Assembly (NCBI GenBank): GCA_947472765.1
Contig: CANJCM010000032.1
Coordinates: 1-47,293, forward strand
Direction: 5' to 3'
Length of the DNA: 47,293 nt
Source of the DNA: Opitutia bacterium
GTDB lineage: Bacteria; Verrucomicrobiota; Verrucomicrobiia; Opitutales; Opitutaceae
The translations under genes and the position numbers were made by a program. Positions 33,801-41,286 of this stretch are shown one piece after another. The notes beneath the pieces are model-generated. The model was not told the DNA's origin, ran no database searches, and saw only the letters and a program-made list of their open reading frames with translations. Position 1 is the first letter of the stretch, and each line of letters begins with the position of its first letter.

Positions 33801-35112
33801 CGAGTGCATCGAGGAGACGCTCGACCTGCTGGCCCCCCGCGTGGCCGAGAAAGGCCTCGATCTGCTCTACGAGATTGGCGACGGGGCGCCGGGGCTCGTG
33901 CGCGGGGATCCGACGCGTCTCCGGCAGATTCTCGTCAATCTCCTTGGCAACGCCGTGAAGTTCACCGAGCGCGGCGAAGTGGTCCTGTCGCTCCGCTCCG
34001 AGTCGATCATCGACGGACGGGTCGAGCTGTTGTTTGCGGTGCGCGACACCGGGATCGGCATTCCCCCGGAAAGCATTTCGCGGCTGTTCCAGTCCTTCAG
34101 CCAGGTCGATGCCTCGACCACGCGGCGCTTCGGCGGCACCGGCCTCGGCCTCGTCATCAGCAAGCGGCTGGCCGAGATGATGCACGGGCGCATGTGGGTG
34201 GAGAGCGAAGTGGGGAAGGGATCGACGTTCTTCTTCACCGTTCTGGCCGCGCCGGTCGTGAGCAAGCCGCGGCCCTGGATGGGTGCGGTCCGGCCGCCGC
34301 TCGAGGGGCGCGCGCTGCTCGTCGTCGACGACAACGCGACCAACCGGCGCATTCTCACGGAGCTGGCCCGGGGCTGGGGCATGACGGTTCGCGCGGCGGA
34401 GTCCGGTGTCCAGGCCCTCGGCTGGCTGCAAGCAGGTGAACACTTTGACGTGGCGGTGCTCGACATGCAGATGCCCGACATGGACGGCTCGATGCTGGCC
34501 GAGGCGATTCGCAATCTTCCCCGTCCGAGTCCGCTTCCGCTGGTCCTGCTTTCGTCCATTGGTGCGCGCGAAGGTCTGGCTTCGGCGGGCCTCTTCAAGG
34601 CGATCCTCACCAAGCCGGCCAAACCGGATCAGCTCGTAGCCGCGCTCGGCACTGCGCTCCGGGCCGAGGCCGATCGCCAGGCCTCGGCGCATCCCTTCGC
34701 GCCGACGACCGTCCTCGTTCCGGCGCGATCGGAAAAGCTGCTGCTCGCCGAGGACAACGCGGTGAACCAGAAGGTCGGCCTCCTGCTGCTCAGCAAGCTC
34801 GGTTATCGCGCCGACGTCGCCGCGAACGGCAACGAGGCGCTCGAGGCGGTGGAACGCCAGAAGTACGACATCATCATCATGGATGTGCAGATGCCGGAGA
34901 TGGACGGGCTCGAGGCCTCACGGATTATCGTGGACCGGTGGCCCGACCGACGGCAGCGGCCCTGGATCATCGCGCTGACGGCCAACGCGATGACGGGCGA
35001 TCGCGAGGCGTGTCTCGCGGCTGGCATGGACGATTACATCAGCAAGCCGATCCGCACCGAGGAACTCGCCGCCGCGCTGGAGCGGGCCGCGGCCGCACGC
35101 GGGAAGGGTTGA
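30874..35112 (+). CDS. hybrid sensor histidine kinase: CHASE-type sensor, four PAS domains, HisKA-HATPase, two receiver domains
   Basis: 1412 residues. TM1 ~23-45, a periplasmic CHASE-like domain (~46-325), TM2 (~329-352), then four PAS domains (~372-495, 500-625, 628-755, 760-885; each ends in a VDIT/LDIT/FDIT-type motif such as LVTLQLDITERKR). The HisKA phospho-acceptor is His909 in MMSHEIRTPMNGVIG; HATPase ~1015-1130 with DTGIGIPPE and GGTGLGLVISKRL. Two receiver domains follow, with Asp1197 (VLDMQMPDMDG) and Asp1337 (IIMDVQMPEMDG). No Hpt domain or response-regulator gene is nearby. A GGGGGA lies 8 bp before the TTG at 30874, supporting that start over the ATG at 30886. Signal unknown. 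Confidence 0.92.
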   Translation: MLDAMPGPVKPRRRSFLRSRGLPWLVFAAGLVLTWVLWYPVMLELQRQDVARFDRLKERVLNAIDARFKAAEQSLYGGRSLLEMPGDLRPADWTRYVEGESAFFDYGVVGLGYIECVPRANLEAVETRIRAGGLPEFTAERAGQEPLLYLVTLIEPAARNRAALGKDIGAGTTRRSAAEQAMRAGVPIISRRLNLIEGTENVPGCLLFLPVYDLTIPLTDVAARERALQGWVYALLRVDLLLQNVAAAADGQVEFEAFEGREATAETLLFDSDKQLHFQDGAWEAASAADSEALTTTMEVPVFGRTWTLRMRTGSSFGERGNQALSTFLLAGGVLMSLFGAGFTWTLVSARGRALKLAEGMTADLRQAQAEASRLALVASRTANVAVIADADWRIEWVNDSFTRFFGFTFEEVRGRRPGEFLHGPDTDMGTLARLNDACDRGEPFRGEMLNYTRTREPKWVELDVQPLKDPAGAVVGLVTLQLDITERKRIQAEIVQKEAEFRFMFESAPVGLSWLWVGAAGARRRLTNEAHLSITGLTRAAMDQGEPDAGRSVTHPGDWSVQKDWQAKLERGEIDRFAMRKRFLRAGQPEVWAELSVRRFRDAGGGYQEVSTLVDITPLQRAQEEIVRQEAQFRFIFEATPIGISWRRVTNDDREQRLFNQAHRRLCGLSGEELEHPEIFRTISVPEEYAVQMQHYARLVSGEINDFSMEKRYLLRDGSVNWVLFRQQRQNHPDGFEELTTLVDIKQRKLAEQELAQEQARFRSIFEIVPVGLSLFVIGRQQTTHLVNSAHARITGVPVAQRLNTELYIAATHPEDRARQAELTSQLQRGEIEHFTLEKRYLRPDGEVVWALFTARIVTDPITGERQQIGSFFDITELKRQAAELKSAKEAAEAANLAKSQFLAMMSHEIRTPMNGVIGMTSLLLDSALTREQRDYVEIIRLSGDGLLTIINDILDFSKIESGRLELEAVEFNLRECIEETLDLLAPRVAEKGLDLLYEIGDGAPGLVRGDPTRLRQILVNLLGNAVKFTERGEVVLSLRSESIIDGRVELLFAVRDTGIGIPPESISRLFQSFSQVDASTTRRFGGTGLGLVISKRLAEMMHGRMWVESEVGKGSTFFFTVLAAPVVSKPRPWMGAVRPPLEGRALLVVDDNATNRRILTELARGWGMTVRAAESGVQALGWLQAGEHFDVAVLDMQMPDMDGSMLAEAIRNLPRPSPLPLVLLSSIGAREGLASAGLFKAILTKPAKPDQLVAALGTALRAEADRQASAHPFAPTTVLVPARSEKLLLAEDNAVNQKVGLLLLSKLGYRADVAANGNEALEAVERQKYDIIIMDVQMPEMDGLEASRIIVDRWPDRRQRPWIIALTANAMTGDREACLAAGMDDYISKPIRTEELAAALERAAAARGKG

Positions 35113-35116
35113 GCGA

Positions 35117-35355
35117 TGGAGGGCGGGTGTCCTCACCCGCTAGTTCAGGACGGTGAACAGATCGAAGAACCGAACGTCATGGACGGTGAGGGCACCGTCC
35201 CTCCATGGAAAAGAGCTTCGAGTTGGAGGGCGGGTGCCCACACCCGCCGTTTGAGCCGGCGAAGCGAACGCGCAAATCGTAAGCCTTGGACGGTGAGGGC
35301 ACCGTCCCTCCATGGGAAAGGTCTTCCACCTGGAGGGCGGGTGCCCACACCCGCC
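35117..35355. repeat. GGAG-REP array 1, alternating orientation, 107-bp period
   Basis: Five copies: + 35117-35141, - 35181-35205, + 35224-35248, - 35288-35312, + 35331-35355. Successive plus copies are 107 bp apart, as are the minus copies. Plus copies use stem GGCGGGTG / CACCCGC, minus copies GGACGGTG / CACCGTCC. Spacers are also related between units (long spacer with gACGGcGAA-like text, short spacer tggaaaagagcttcga). The array begins 5 bp after the kinase stop and ends 22 bp before the RAYT stop. Confidence 0.93.
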
Positions 35356-35377
35356 ATTTCCAGACGGCACAGCCTTT

Positions 35378-35830
35378 TCAGTATCTCAGGTCATGAATCA
35401 CTCCCTGCCAGGGCCAGTCTTCCGGAAGTTGGACAAGACCTGCCCGGACGGGGTTGTGCCGCACATACTCCCATTTTTCTGCGTAGCTCGCGGCTGACCG
35501 CACGAAGTGATCGAAGTACCCGCGTTGCCACACCGGCGGCGACACGCTGGCGAAGCGAGCGATGCCGCGCGCCGAAATCGATTTCCACGACTTGTGCCAT
35601 TCGGAGCAGGCAAGGGCGTCCCGGGCCGGCCGCGCGAAGAGATGAACATGATCCGGCATGATTAGGTAGCGGCCGACGAACCATCCGTCGTGCTCAGCCG
35701 ACCGCAACCAGATCGTCTTTAGCAATTCGCTCGTGTGCGGATCGGCGAGAACCGGACGCCGGCCATCCGTGCATACCGTCAAAAAATACAGCGGATTTTT
35801 CGCGTACGGACGAAGATGAGGGAGCTGCAT
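35378..35830 (-). CDS. REP-associated tyrosine transposase (RAYT, Y1 HUH family)
   Basis: 150 residues from the ATG at 35830. Y1-transposase fold: N-terminal YFLTVCTDGRRPVL, the HUH metal motif in LIMPDHVHLFARP (~65-75), and the RAYT block WQRGYFDHFVRSAASYAEKW with the probable catalytic Tyr in GYFDH, then EYVRHNPVRAGLV and LPEDWPWQG. RAYTs nick DNA at REP hairpins bearing a conserved 5' tetranucleotide. The open frame continues upstream to a REP ATG (36004) but that part is repeat-derived. It lies on the minus strand between two arrays of GGAG-REPs, the likely substrate. The fold and motifs look intact, so it may be active. Confidence 0.9.
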   Translation of the reverse strand: MQLPHLRPYAKNPLYFLTVCTDGRRPVLADPHTSELLKTIWLRSAEHDGWFVGRYLIMPDHVHLFARPARDALACSEWHKSWKSISARGIARFASVSPPVWQRGYFDHFVRSAASYAEKWEYVRHNPVRAGLVQLPEDWPWQGVIHDLRY

Positions 35831-35914
35831 CACGGAAGCCGGGCGAAATAGTGCAGCCGAAGCGCGTTTCGTTTTATCCCAATTTAAGGGGCACGGAATC
35901 CGCCTAGCCACCGA

Positions 35915-36110
35915 TGGAGGGCGGGTGCCCTCACCCGCTGTCTCGAGACGGTGAAGGGACGGATGAGTCTTACGCCGTGGACGGTGGGGGCACCGTCCCT
36001 CCATGGAAAAGAGCCTCGAGATGGAGGGCGGGTGCCCACACCCGCCGGATCAAGACGGCGAAGCGGTTTCGAAAAGCATCTGGCTTGGATGGTCGGACAC
36101 CGTCCCTCCA
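35915..36110. repeat. GGAG-REP array 2, 107-bp period
   Basis: Copies: + 35915-35939, - 35979-36003, + 36022-36046, - 36087-36110 (degenerate, one base lost in the stem). Plus-to-plus distance is 107 bp, the same as in array 1, with matching spacers (gagacggtgaag..., tggaaaagagcctcga). It ends 5 bp before the hemA stop codon. Together with array 1 it brackets the RAYT gene in the same orientation. Confidence 0.9.
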
Positions 36111-36114
36111 CCCG

Positions 36115-37215
36115 CTACCCACGCGGCGCGGCGACCGCATCCCCTGCCGGGCCTTCCTCGGAAACCGGCCGCTGCTGGGCGAGCGCTTCCACTTGCGCCG
36201 CCACCTGTCGCCAAAGCGCGTCCGCCTTCTCGTTCACGATCGCCCGACACTTCGCGATCTCGGCCTCGCGGGCTGCGCGATTTTCCTCCGCGATCTTCGC
36301 GAGATCATCGAGATTGTAGAGAAAGACGTTCTCGATCCCGCCCACTGCCGGATCCACATCGCGCGGCAGGGCCTGGTCGATGAAGAACAGCGGCTGCGCC
36401 GGCCGGCGCTGCATCGCCGCGTGCACCTCGGACTGGGTGATGACGACATCGGGCGCCGAGGTCGCGCAGACCACGATATCGAACTCCGCCAGCCGGGCCT
36501 CGCGCTGCTCGAAGGGCATCGCACTGGCGCCGAGAGCGGTCGCGAGTTCCATCGCGCGTTCGAACCGGCGGCTGGCCACCGTCACGGTGGCGGCACCGCG
36601 GCTAACGAAGGCCTTCGCCGTCTTCTCGCCGATCTCACCGGCCCCGAGGAGTAGAATCCGGGTTTCCTTCAGGCTGCCGTAGATGGTCAGCGCGAGATCG
36701 ACCGCGACATTCGCGACGCTGACCTGGCCCTCGGTGATCGCGGTGTGCGTGCGGACGTGCTTCGCGGCCTGAAAGCCTTTTTGAAAAACACGATTCAGGA
36801 TTGGACCGGTGGACCCGCGCGCCTGGGCATTCGCATAGGCGTCCTTCACCTGGCCGAAAATCTCGGTTTCGCCGAGCATCTGGGAATCGAGCCCCGCGGA
36901 CACTTCCAGCAGGTGCTGCACGGCGGCGCGCCCATGCAGCGCCAGCCGGATGCGCTCGAACTCGGCGGGGTCGAAACGCTGCTTCGCGCAGAAGGCGGCG
37001 GTGATTCGCGCCACCGCGTCCGGGGTCGAGGCCACCCCGTAAAACTCGACGCGATTGCAGGTGTTGAGCACCGCGTATTCCTTCAGACCCGGGAGGCCCG
37101 AGAGTTCCGCCTGCATCGCCGCCAGCGTCTCGCTCGAGAGCGAAAGCTTCTCGCGCACCTCGAGGGCGGCGCGGTGATGCGTGGCGCCGAGAACAAAGAA
37201 ACCGTCCGCGCTCAT
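36115..37215 (-). CDS. hemA: glutamyl-tRNA reductase
   Basis: 366 residues from the ATG at 37215. FVLGATHHRAALEVREKLSL, then the catalytic Cys53 in AVLNTCNRVEFYG, LDSQMLGETEIFGQVKDAY, the NADP-binding ILLLGAGEIGEKTAKAFVSR with TVASRR, and a C-terminal helical dimerisation domain. Reduces Glu-tRNA to glutamate-1-semialdehyde, the first committed step of C5-pathway tetrapyrrole synthesis. The open frame extends upstream into the CcsA/HemX-like gene in another frame. The last ~20 residues (PVSEEGPAGDAVAAPRG) are low-complexity. The start overlaps the stop of the preceding gene by 4 bp. Confidence 0.95.
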   Translation of the reverse strand: MSADGFFVLGATHHRAALEVREKLSLSSETLAAMQAELSGLPGLKEYAVLNTCNRVEFYGVASTPDAVARITAAFCAKQRFDPAEFERIRLALHGRAAVQHLLEVSAGLDSQMLGETEIFGQVKDAYANAQARGSTGPILNRVFQKGFQAAKHVRTHTAITEGQVSVANVAVDLALTIYGSLKETRILLLGAGEIGEKTAKAFVSRGAATVTVASRRFERAMELATALGASAMPFEQREARLAEFDIVVCATSAPDVVITQSEVHAAMQRRPAQPLFFIDQALPRDVDPAVGGIENVFLYNLDDLAKIAEENRAAREAEIAKCRAIVNEKADALWRQVAAQVEALAQQRPVSEEGPAGDAVAAPRG

Positions 37216-38060
37216 CGACGATCCGTTTCCGCCGCCGTGGGCGACACGTCGTGACGGCTGCCATCGACCGGCCCGAGCGACAACAGGGCGGCGAGGAAAA
37301 GCGTGAGGCTGGCCCAGGCGAACCGCTGCGCGAGCAGCCAGCCGCGGAGCCGCAGGCCGAGCACCGCCGTGTAGCAGAACCACACGGCCACGGTGGCGAG
37401 GAGCTTGGTCAGGTTGACGGTCGACATGTCGCGCAACCAGTAGACCGAACCCACCGCCAGCGAGGCCGCGAGGATGGCGACGCCCAGCGCCAGCAGCCGG
37501 ACGCCCATGTGGTCCAAATCGAGAATCGACGGGAGAAACGTGTTCCACCCGCCAAAGTGCTTCTGCTTGAGCGAGCGGTTCCGCAGCAGAAACAAAACCG
37601 ACGTCAGCGCCAGCAGGGCGAAGATGCCGTAACTGAAAACCGCGAGCGCCGCGTGGAGTTCGATCCACGGATTGTCGCCGAAGATGTGGCGCCGAATCTC
37701 CGCGTCCCAGCCCGGGATCGACAGCGAGACGAGCGTCAGGGCCGCCGCGAGGCAGGACGAGAAGTAGCCCAGCAGGCTTTGGCGAAAATTCACCCCGACC
37801 ATCAAGTAGAGGGTAATCGCGGACCACGCCGTGAACTGGCAGAGCTCCAGCGTGTTCCCGAGCGGGCAGCCGCCGACGACGCGTCCGCGGGCGCCGAGTC
37901 CGATGAGCTGCAGGACATAACCCGCCGCGATCAGCCCATACGTGGCCGCGCCTCCGGGGCCGCCGTGCCGCAACAGCGACACGGTGCCCTGCACGAACCC
38001 GACCAGATACAACGCCGCGGCGGCCCAGAGCCAGGTGCGGTCGGTGAAGGCGTCGAACAT
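37212..38060 (-). CDS. cytochrome c assembly (CcsA/HemX-like) membrane protein
   Basis: 282 residues with about eight hydrophobic helices, start MFDAFTDRTWLWAAAALYLV. The segment PWIELHAALAVFSYGIFALLA carries the conserved His of the CcsA/HemX family (PF01578 type), and the GGCPLGNTLELCQFTAW segment corresponds to the other conserved block. CcsA moves or presents heme for cytochrome c maturation; HemX modulates HemA levels in some bacteria. The ATGA overlap with hemA (TCAT at 37212-37215) implies translational coupling and supports a HemX-type role, though CcsA activity is equally possible. Confidence 0.88.
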   Translation of the reverse strand: MFDAFTDRTWLWAAAALYLVGFVQGTVSLLRHGGPGGAATYGLIAAGYVLQLIGLGARGRVVGGCPLGNTLELCQFTAWSAITLYLMVGVNFRQSLLGYFSSCLAAALTLVSLSIPGWDAEIRRHIFGDNPWIELHAALAVFSYGIFALLALTSVLFLLRNRSLKQKHFGGWNTFLPSILDLDHMGVRLLALGVAILAASLAVGSVYWLRDMSTVNLTKLLATVAVWFCYTAVLGLRLRGWLLAQRFAWASLTLFLAALLSLGPVDGSRHDVSPTAAETDRR

Positions 38061-38204
38061 GAGGGGATCACGGTAGGGCGGCGGCGTCGCGGGGCAAGTC
38101 TGGGGCGGCGGATTACGGCAGGGATTTTCGCGTCGCCGCGGCGGCGGGTCCCTTGCACGCTTTTCCCCGTGATCCCAGCCTTCTGCTGCGACACCAACGC
38201 CCCC

Positions 38205-39566
38205 ATGCCGCTTCTCTCCCGTCGCACCGCCCTGGCCCTGCTCGCCGCCCCGCTGCTCCTCGGCGCGGCCCTTGTCTGGGCTCAATCGGCCGCGGCGCCC
38301 GCCGCGGCCCCGCGGTGGTTCAAGGGCAACCTCCACACCCACTCGCTCTGGAGCGACGGCGACGATTACCCGGAGATGATTGCCGACTGGTACAAGCAGC
38401 ACGGTTACCACTTCCTCGCGCTCTCCGATCACAACGTCATCCAGGAAGGGCACCGCTGGTTCGATCTGAAGCCGCCCGTGTCGCTCGCCGGTGAAGTCGT
38501 GGAGCGCGGCGGCGGCGAGGTGCTGCGGAAGTATCTGGCGCGTTTCGGTCCCGATTGGGTGCAGTTGCGCGAGTCGGCCGGAAAGAAGGAGGTCCGCCTC
38601 AAGCCGCTGCCGGAGTATCGTTCGCTCTTTGAAGAGCCGGGCCGGTTCCTGATGGTGCCGAGCGAGGAAATCACGTCGAACTGGATCAAGCCGAAGACCG
38701 ACACGCTCCCCGAACGCCGCGGCCCGGTTCACATCAACGTGACCAACCCACGGGACTTCATCGCGCCCACGCCGGCCGACAACGCGGTGGAAATCATGCA
38801 GAAGACCGTCGACGCGGTCATCGCCCAGCGGGAGCGCACGGGCCAGCCCATGTTCGCCCATATCAATCATCCGAATTTCGTCTGGGGCATCACCGCCGAG
38901 GAACTGATGCAGGTGAAGGGCGAGAAATTTTTCGAGGTCTACAACGGCCACCCGCGCGTCAACAACGAGGGCGACGCCACCCGGCTCAGCACCGATGTGA
39001 TGTGGGACGTGCTCCTCACGAAGCGGCTGACCGAACTCGGTCTCGGCCTCATGTACGGCATCGGCGTCGACGACTCGCACCACTACCACAAACAGGCCAT
39101 CGGTCAGAGCAACAGCGGTCGCGGCTGGGTGATGGTGCGCGCGAAGCATCTCACCGCCGAGTCGATCATCGCCGCCATGGAGGCGGGAGATTTCTACGCC
39201 AGTTCAGGGGTGACCCTCCGTGACGTGCAGCGCGGGTCCGGCCGGCTCGCGGTGGAAATCGAACCTGAGGCGGGGGTGAACTACACCATTCAGTTCATCG
39301 GCACGCGCCGGCAGTACGACGCGCGCAGCGAGGTCATGGCGCCGCCGGCCGGGGAAAAACGAATCACGCTGCCGCATCGCCGCTACAGCCAGGATGTCGG
39401 CGCCGTGCTCGCCGAGGTGAAAGGCACGCGGGCGGAGTACAAATTGAAGGGCGACGAAATCTACGTCCGCGCCAGGATCGTTTCCTCGAAGCCGAAGGTG
39501 AACGGATCGATCGAGAAGGAATTCGAAACGGCCTGGACCCAGCCGCTGGTGAACGAGGCGAAGTAG
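38205..39566 (+). CDS. exported PHP-domain phosphoesterase-like protein
   Basis: 453 residues. Signal peptide MPLLSRRTALALLAAPLLLG with cleavage around VWAQ. The PHP metal-site motifs are all visible: GNLHTHSLWSDGD (motif I), FLALSDHNVI (motif II), MFAHINHPNFVWG (motif III) and GIGVDDSHHYH (motif IV). PHP proteins are metal-dependent phosphoesterases; the exported position suggests scavenging or cell-envelope substrates. The C-terminal 130 residues form a beta-rich domain (IEPEAGVNYTIQFIG). The preceding in-frame stretch back to 37251 is antisense to the CcsA-like gene and unlikely to be coding. Confidence 0.87.
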   Translation: MPLLSRRTALALLAAPLLLGAALVWAQSAAAPAAAPRWFKGNLHTHSLWSDGDDYPEMIADWYKQHGYHFLALSDHNVIQEGHRWFDLKPPVSLAGEVVERGGGEVLRKYLARFGPDWVQLRESAGKKEVRLKPLPEYRSLFEEPGRFLMVPSEEITSNWIKPKTDTLPERRGPVHINVTNPRDFIAPTPADNAVEIMQKTVDAVIAQRERTGQPMFAHINHPNFVWGITAEELMQVKGEKFFEVYNGHPRVNNEGDATRLSTDVMWDVLLTKRLTELGLGLMYGIGVDDSHHYHKQAIGQSNSGRGWVMVRAKHLTAESIIAAMEAGDFYASSGVTLRDVQRGSGRLAVEIEPEAGVNYTIQFIGTRRQYDARSEVMAPPAGEKRITLPHRRYSQDVGAVLAEVKGTRAEYKLKGDEIYVRARIVSSKPKVNGSIEKEFETAWTQPLVNEAK

Positions 39567-39883
39567 GCTCTTCGTCGCAGACATACCCCGCCCGGCGGGC
39601 ATCCCTCTCGAGCCGGAACGATAAAGTGGAAAGAAACCGGCGGGTGTGGGCACCCGCCCTCCATGGTCGGAGGACTTTTCTCACGACCGACGTTTCTCCT
39701 CTGATAGAGCAATCAATGGAGGGACGGTGCCCTCACCGTCCAGGTCGGTATCATGTCCGACTGAACGTTCACCGATTGGTGTCGGACCGGCGCTCGTCGC
39801 CGGGGTGTGTTGATTGTTCCGCCGGCAGATTGACGCTGCCAGTCGCCTCCAATCGAAAATCGAGAATCCAAAATCCAAAATAA
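39567..39883. repeat. mosaic repeat block 1 with an inward-facing GGAG-REP pair
   Basis: In order: ccccgcccggcgggcatccc then ctcgagccggaacgat (39585-39621); minus GGAG-REP 39639-39663; spacer ending gagcaatcaa; plus GGAG-REP 39717-39741 (stem GGACGGTG); gaacgttcaccgattggtgt then a decayed GTAG-D hairpin (39783-39806); and an aatcgaaaatcgagaatcc tail (39852-39870). The same order of parts recurs at 42680-43026. No gene seen. Confidence 0.78.
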
Positions 39884-41068
39884 CTAAGGCGTCTTCGTCA
39901 GCGCCCCAATCACGCGCCCGAGAAAGCCGTCGAGCGCGGCGTCGTCCTTGATCCAGCGGACCACGACGACGAGGTCATTCTCCCAATCGACGTACACGAT
40001 GTTCTGACCGTTGCCGCGGAAGACGACGCTCGACTCCGGTGTGCTCGGCAGCGCCTTGCGGCCTGGATTGAGATACCAGTTGGCGAAGCCGTAGCTCGGG
40101 TTGGCCGGGCCGGGGGTGCGGGCGAGGGCGATCCACTCTTTCGACACGATCTGGCGATCGCCCCAGCGACCTTCGCGCAGGAAGAGATAACCAAAGCGGG
40201 CGAGGTCGGTCGCGTTGATGAACATCCCGCCGCCGAAATGTCCGCCGCCGCTGACGGACTGGATCCGCTGGCCGTCGAGGTTCACCCACGAGTTCTCGTA
40301 GCCATGCCACCGCCACGTGTGGGAGGCGCCGATCGGGTCCATGATTTCCTCGCGCAGGACTTCCGGCAGCGGCCGGCGCCAGACGTGGAGCGCGGCGAGC
40401 GCGAGCAGGTTCACCCGGACGTCGTTGTATTTGAAGAAGGTCCCGGGCTCGTGCATCGGGCGCTTGGGATAGTCGGCGGGCGTGGCACCCACCGGCCGAT
40501 CCGCCCAGTCCGGCACACCCCACAAGGTGCCCGACCAGTCGCTTGATTGGCGGAGCAGATGATTCCATGTGATGGGCGCGTTGTGCTCCGAGCCGAAGAA
40601 CTCCTCGCGTTCGCCCGAGGGAAAGTAACCGCTGACGCGATTGTTCACATGGCGAATCAGTCCGCGCTGCCACGCCAGTCCAACCACCGTGGTCAGGAAG
40701 GTCTTGGTCACGCTGTGCGACATGTCGGTGCGGGCGGTGTCGCCCCACTCAGCGACGATGTAGCCGCGGTGCACGATGAGACCGTTCAGCGCAGCGCGAA
40801 CCTGGGTCGGTCCGAGCAGTTTGAAGTTCGGTTCGCGCGCGCCGAAGGTCCGCTGCAGATCGAGCGCGACATCCTTCGGTGATGGATTTTCGTTCGCGCG
40901 GGCAAAGTCGACCGCCTGCTGCACCTTGAGCGAATCGAGGTTCAGCTCGTCTGCCCGACGATGCTCCCAATCGCCCCGCGGTGGAAAGTAGTCCGCGGCG
41001 ACGAGCCGCGCGGCGGTGAAGAACAGGACGGTGACAATCCAAGTCAGGCGGCGGATGGGGGTCTTCAT
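39884..41068 (-). CDS. exported serine hydrolase, class C beta-lactamase/esterase fold
   Basis: 394 residues from the ATG at 41068. Signal peptide MKTPIRRLTWIVTVLFFTAA to about RLVAA. Catalytic SxxK as SVTK in TDMSHSVTKTFLTT (~120), the Tyr motif KYNDVRVN (~220), and a late RGNGQNIVYVDWEND in place of KTG. This is the beta-lactamase-related/EstB-type family that includes D-peptidases, esterases and 6-aminohexanoate-dimer hydrolases; the HVNNRVSGYFPS and SDWSGTLWGVPDWADRP blocks suit the last group. Real substrate unknown. Confidence 0.87.
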   Translation of the reverse strand: MKTPIRRLTWIVTVLFFTAARLVAADYFPPRGDWEHRRADELNLDSLKVQQAVDFARANENPSPKDVALDLQRTFGAREPNFKLLGPTQVRAALNGLIVHRGYIVAEWGDTARTDMSHSVTKTFLTTVVGLAWQRGLIRHVNNRVSGYFPSGEREEFFGSEHNAPITWNHLLRQSSDWSGTLWGVPDWADRPVGATPADYPKRPMHEPGTFFKYNDVRVNLLALAALHVWRRPLPEVLREEIMDPIGASHTWRWHGYENSWVNLDGQRIQSVSGGGHFGGGMFINATDLARFGYLFLREGRWGDRQIVSKEWIALARTPGPANPSYGFANWYLNPGRKALPSTPESSVVFRGNGQNIVYVDWENDLVVVVRWIKDDAALDGFLGRVIGALTKTP

Positions 41069-41149
41069 GTCGAATCGCGTTGGGGCGCTCCCGAGGTTCG
41101 CGCCCGCCGGGGCCGCGGTAAAGTCATTCGTGGCCGGCGCCCTTGCCCC

Positions 41150-41175
41150 GTAGGGCCGGCGTTCACCGCCGGGCC
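41150..41175 (+). repeat. single GTAG-D repeat
   Basis: GTAG then GGCCGGCG-ttca-CCGCCGGGCC with one bulged base in the stem. Lies between the divergent serine hydrolase and MFS genes. Confidence 0.75.
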
Positions 41176-41286
41176 TGTTCTCGACGAAGTAGCATTCGTC
41201 GCTTCGCGTCCCACCGACGAGCCGCCTCCCCGCAATCGAGCATTGCCTAGCCGTCGGCGCGCTTCTCCCATCGCGCACCCCTCGTC

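Noticed and set aside
35117-36110. Regularly spaced repeats resembling a CRISPR array
   Set aside because: Copies alternate in orientation, the 107-bp unit includes two different hairpins, and the spacers resemble each other. There is no cas gene. A REP/BIME array around a RAYT explains it.
37216-37827. N-terminal extension of HemA
   Set aside because: The extra residues come from the overlapping membrane-protein gene in another frame; family alignment starts at MSADGFFVLG.
37251-38204. Upstream extension of the PHP-domain gene
   Set aside because: It runs antisense through the CcsA/HemX-like gene and encodes a charged low-complexity sequence. A signal peptide begins exactly at the ATG at 38205.
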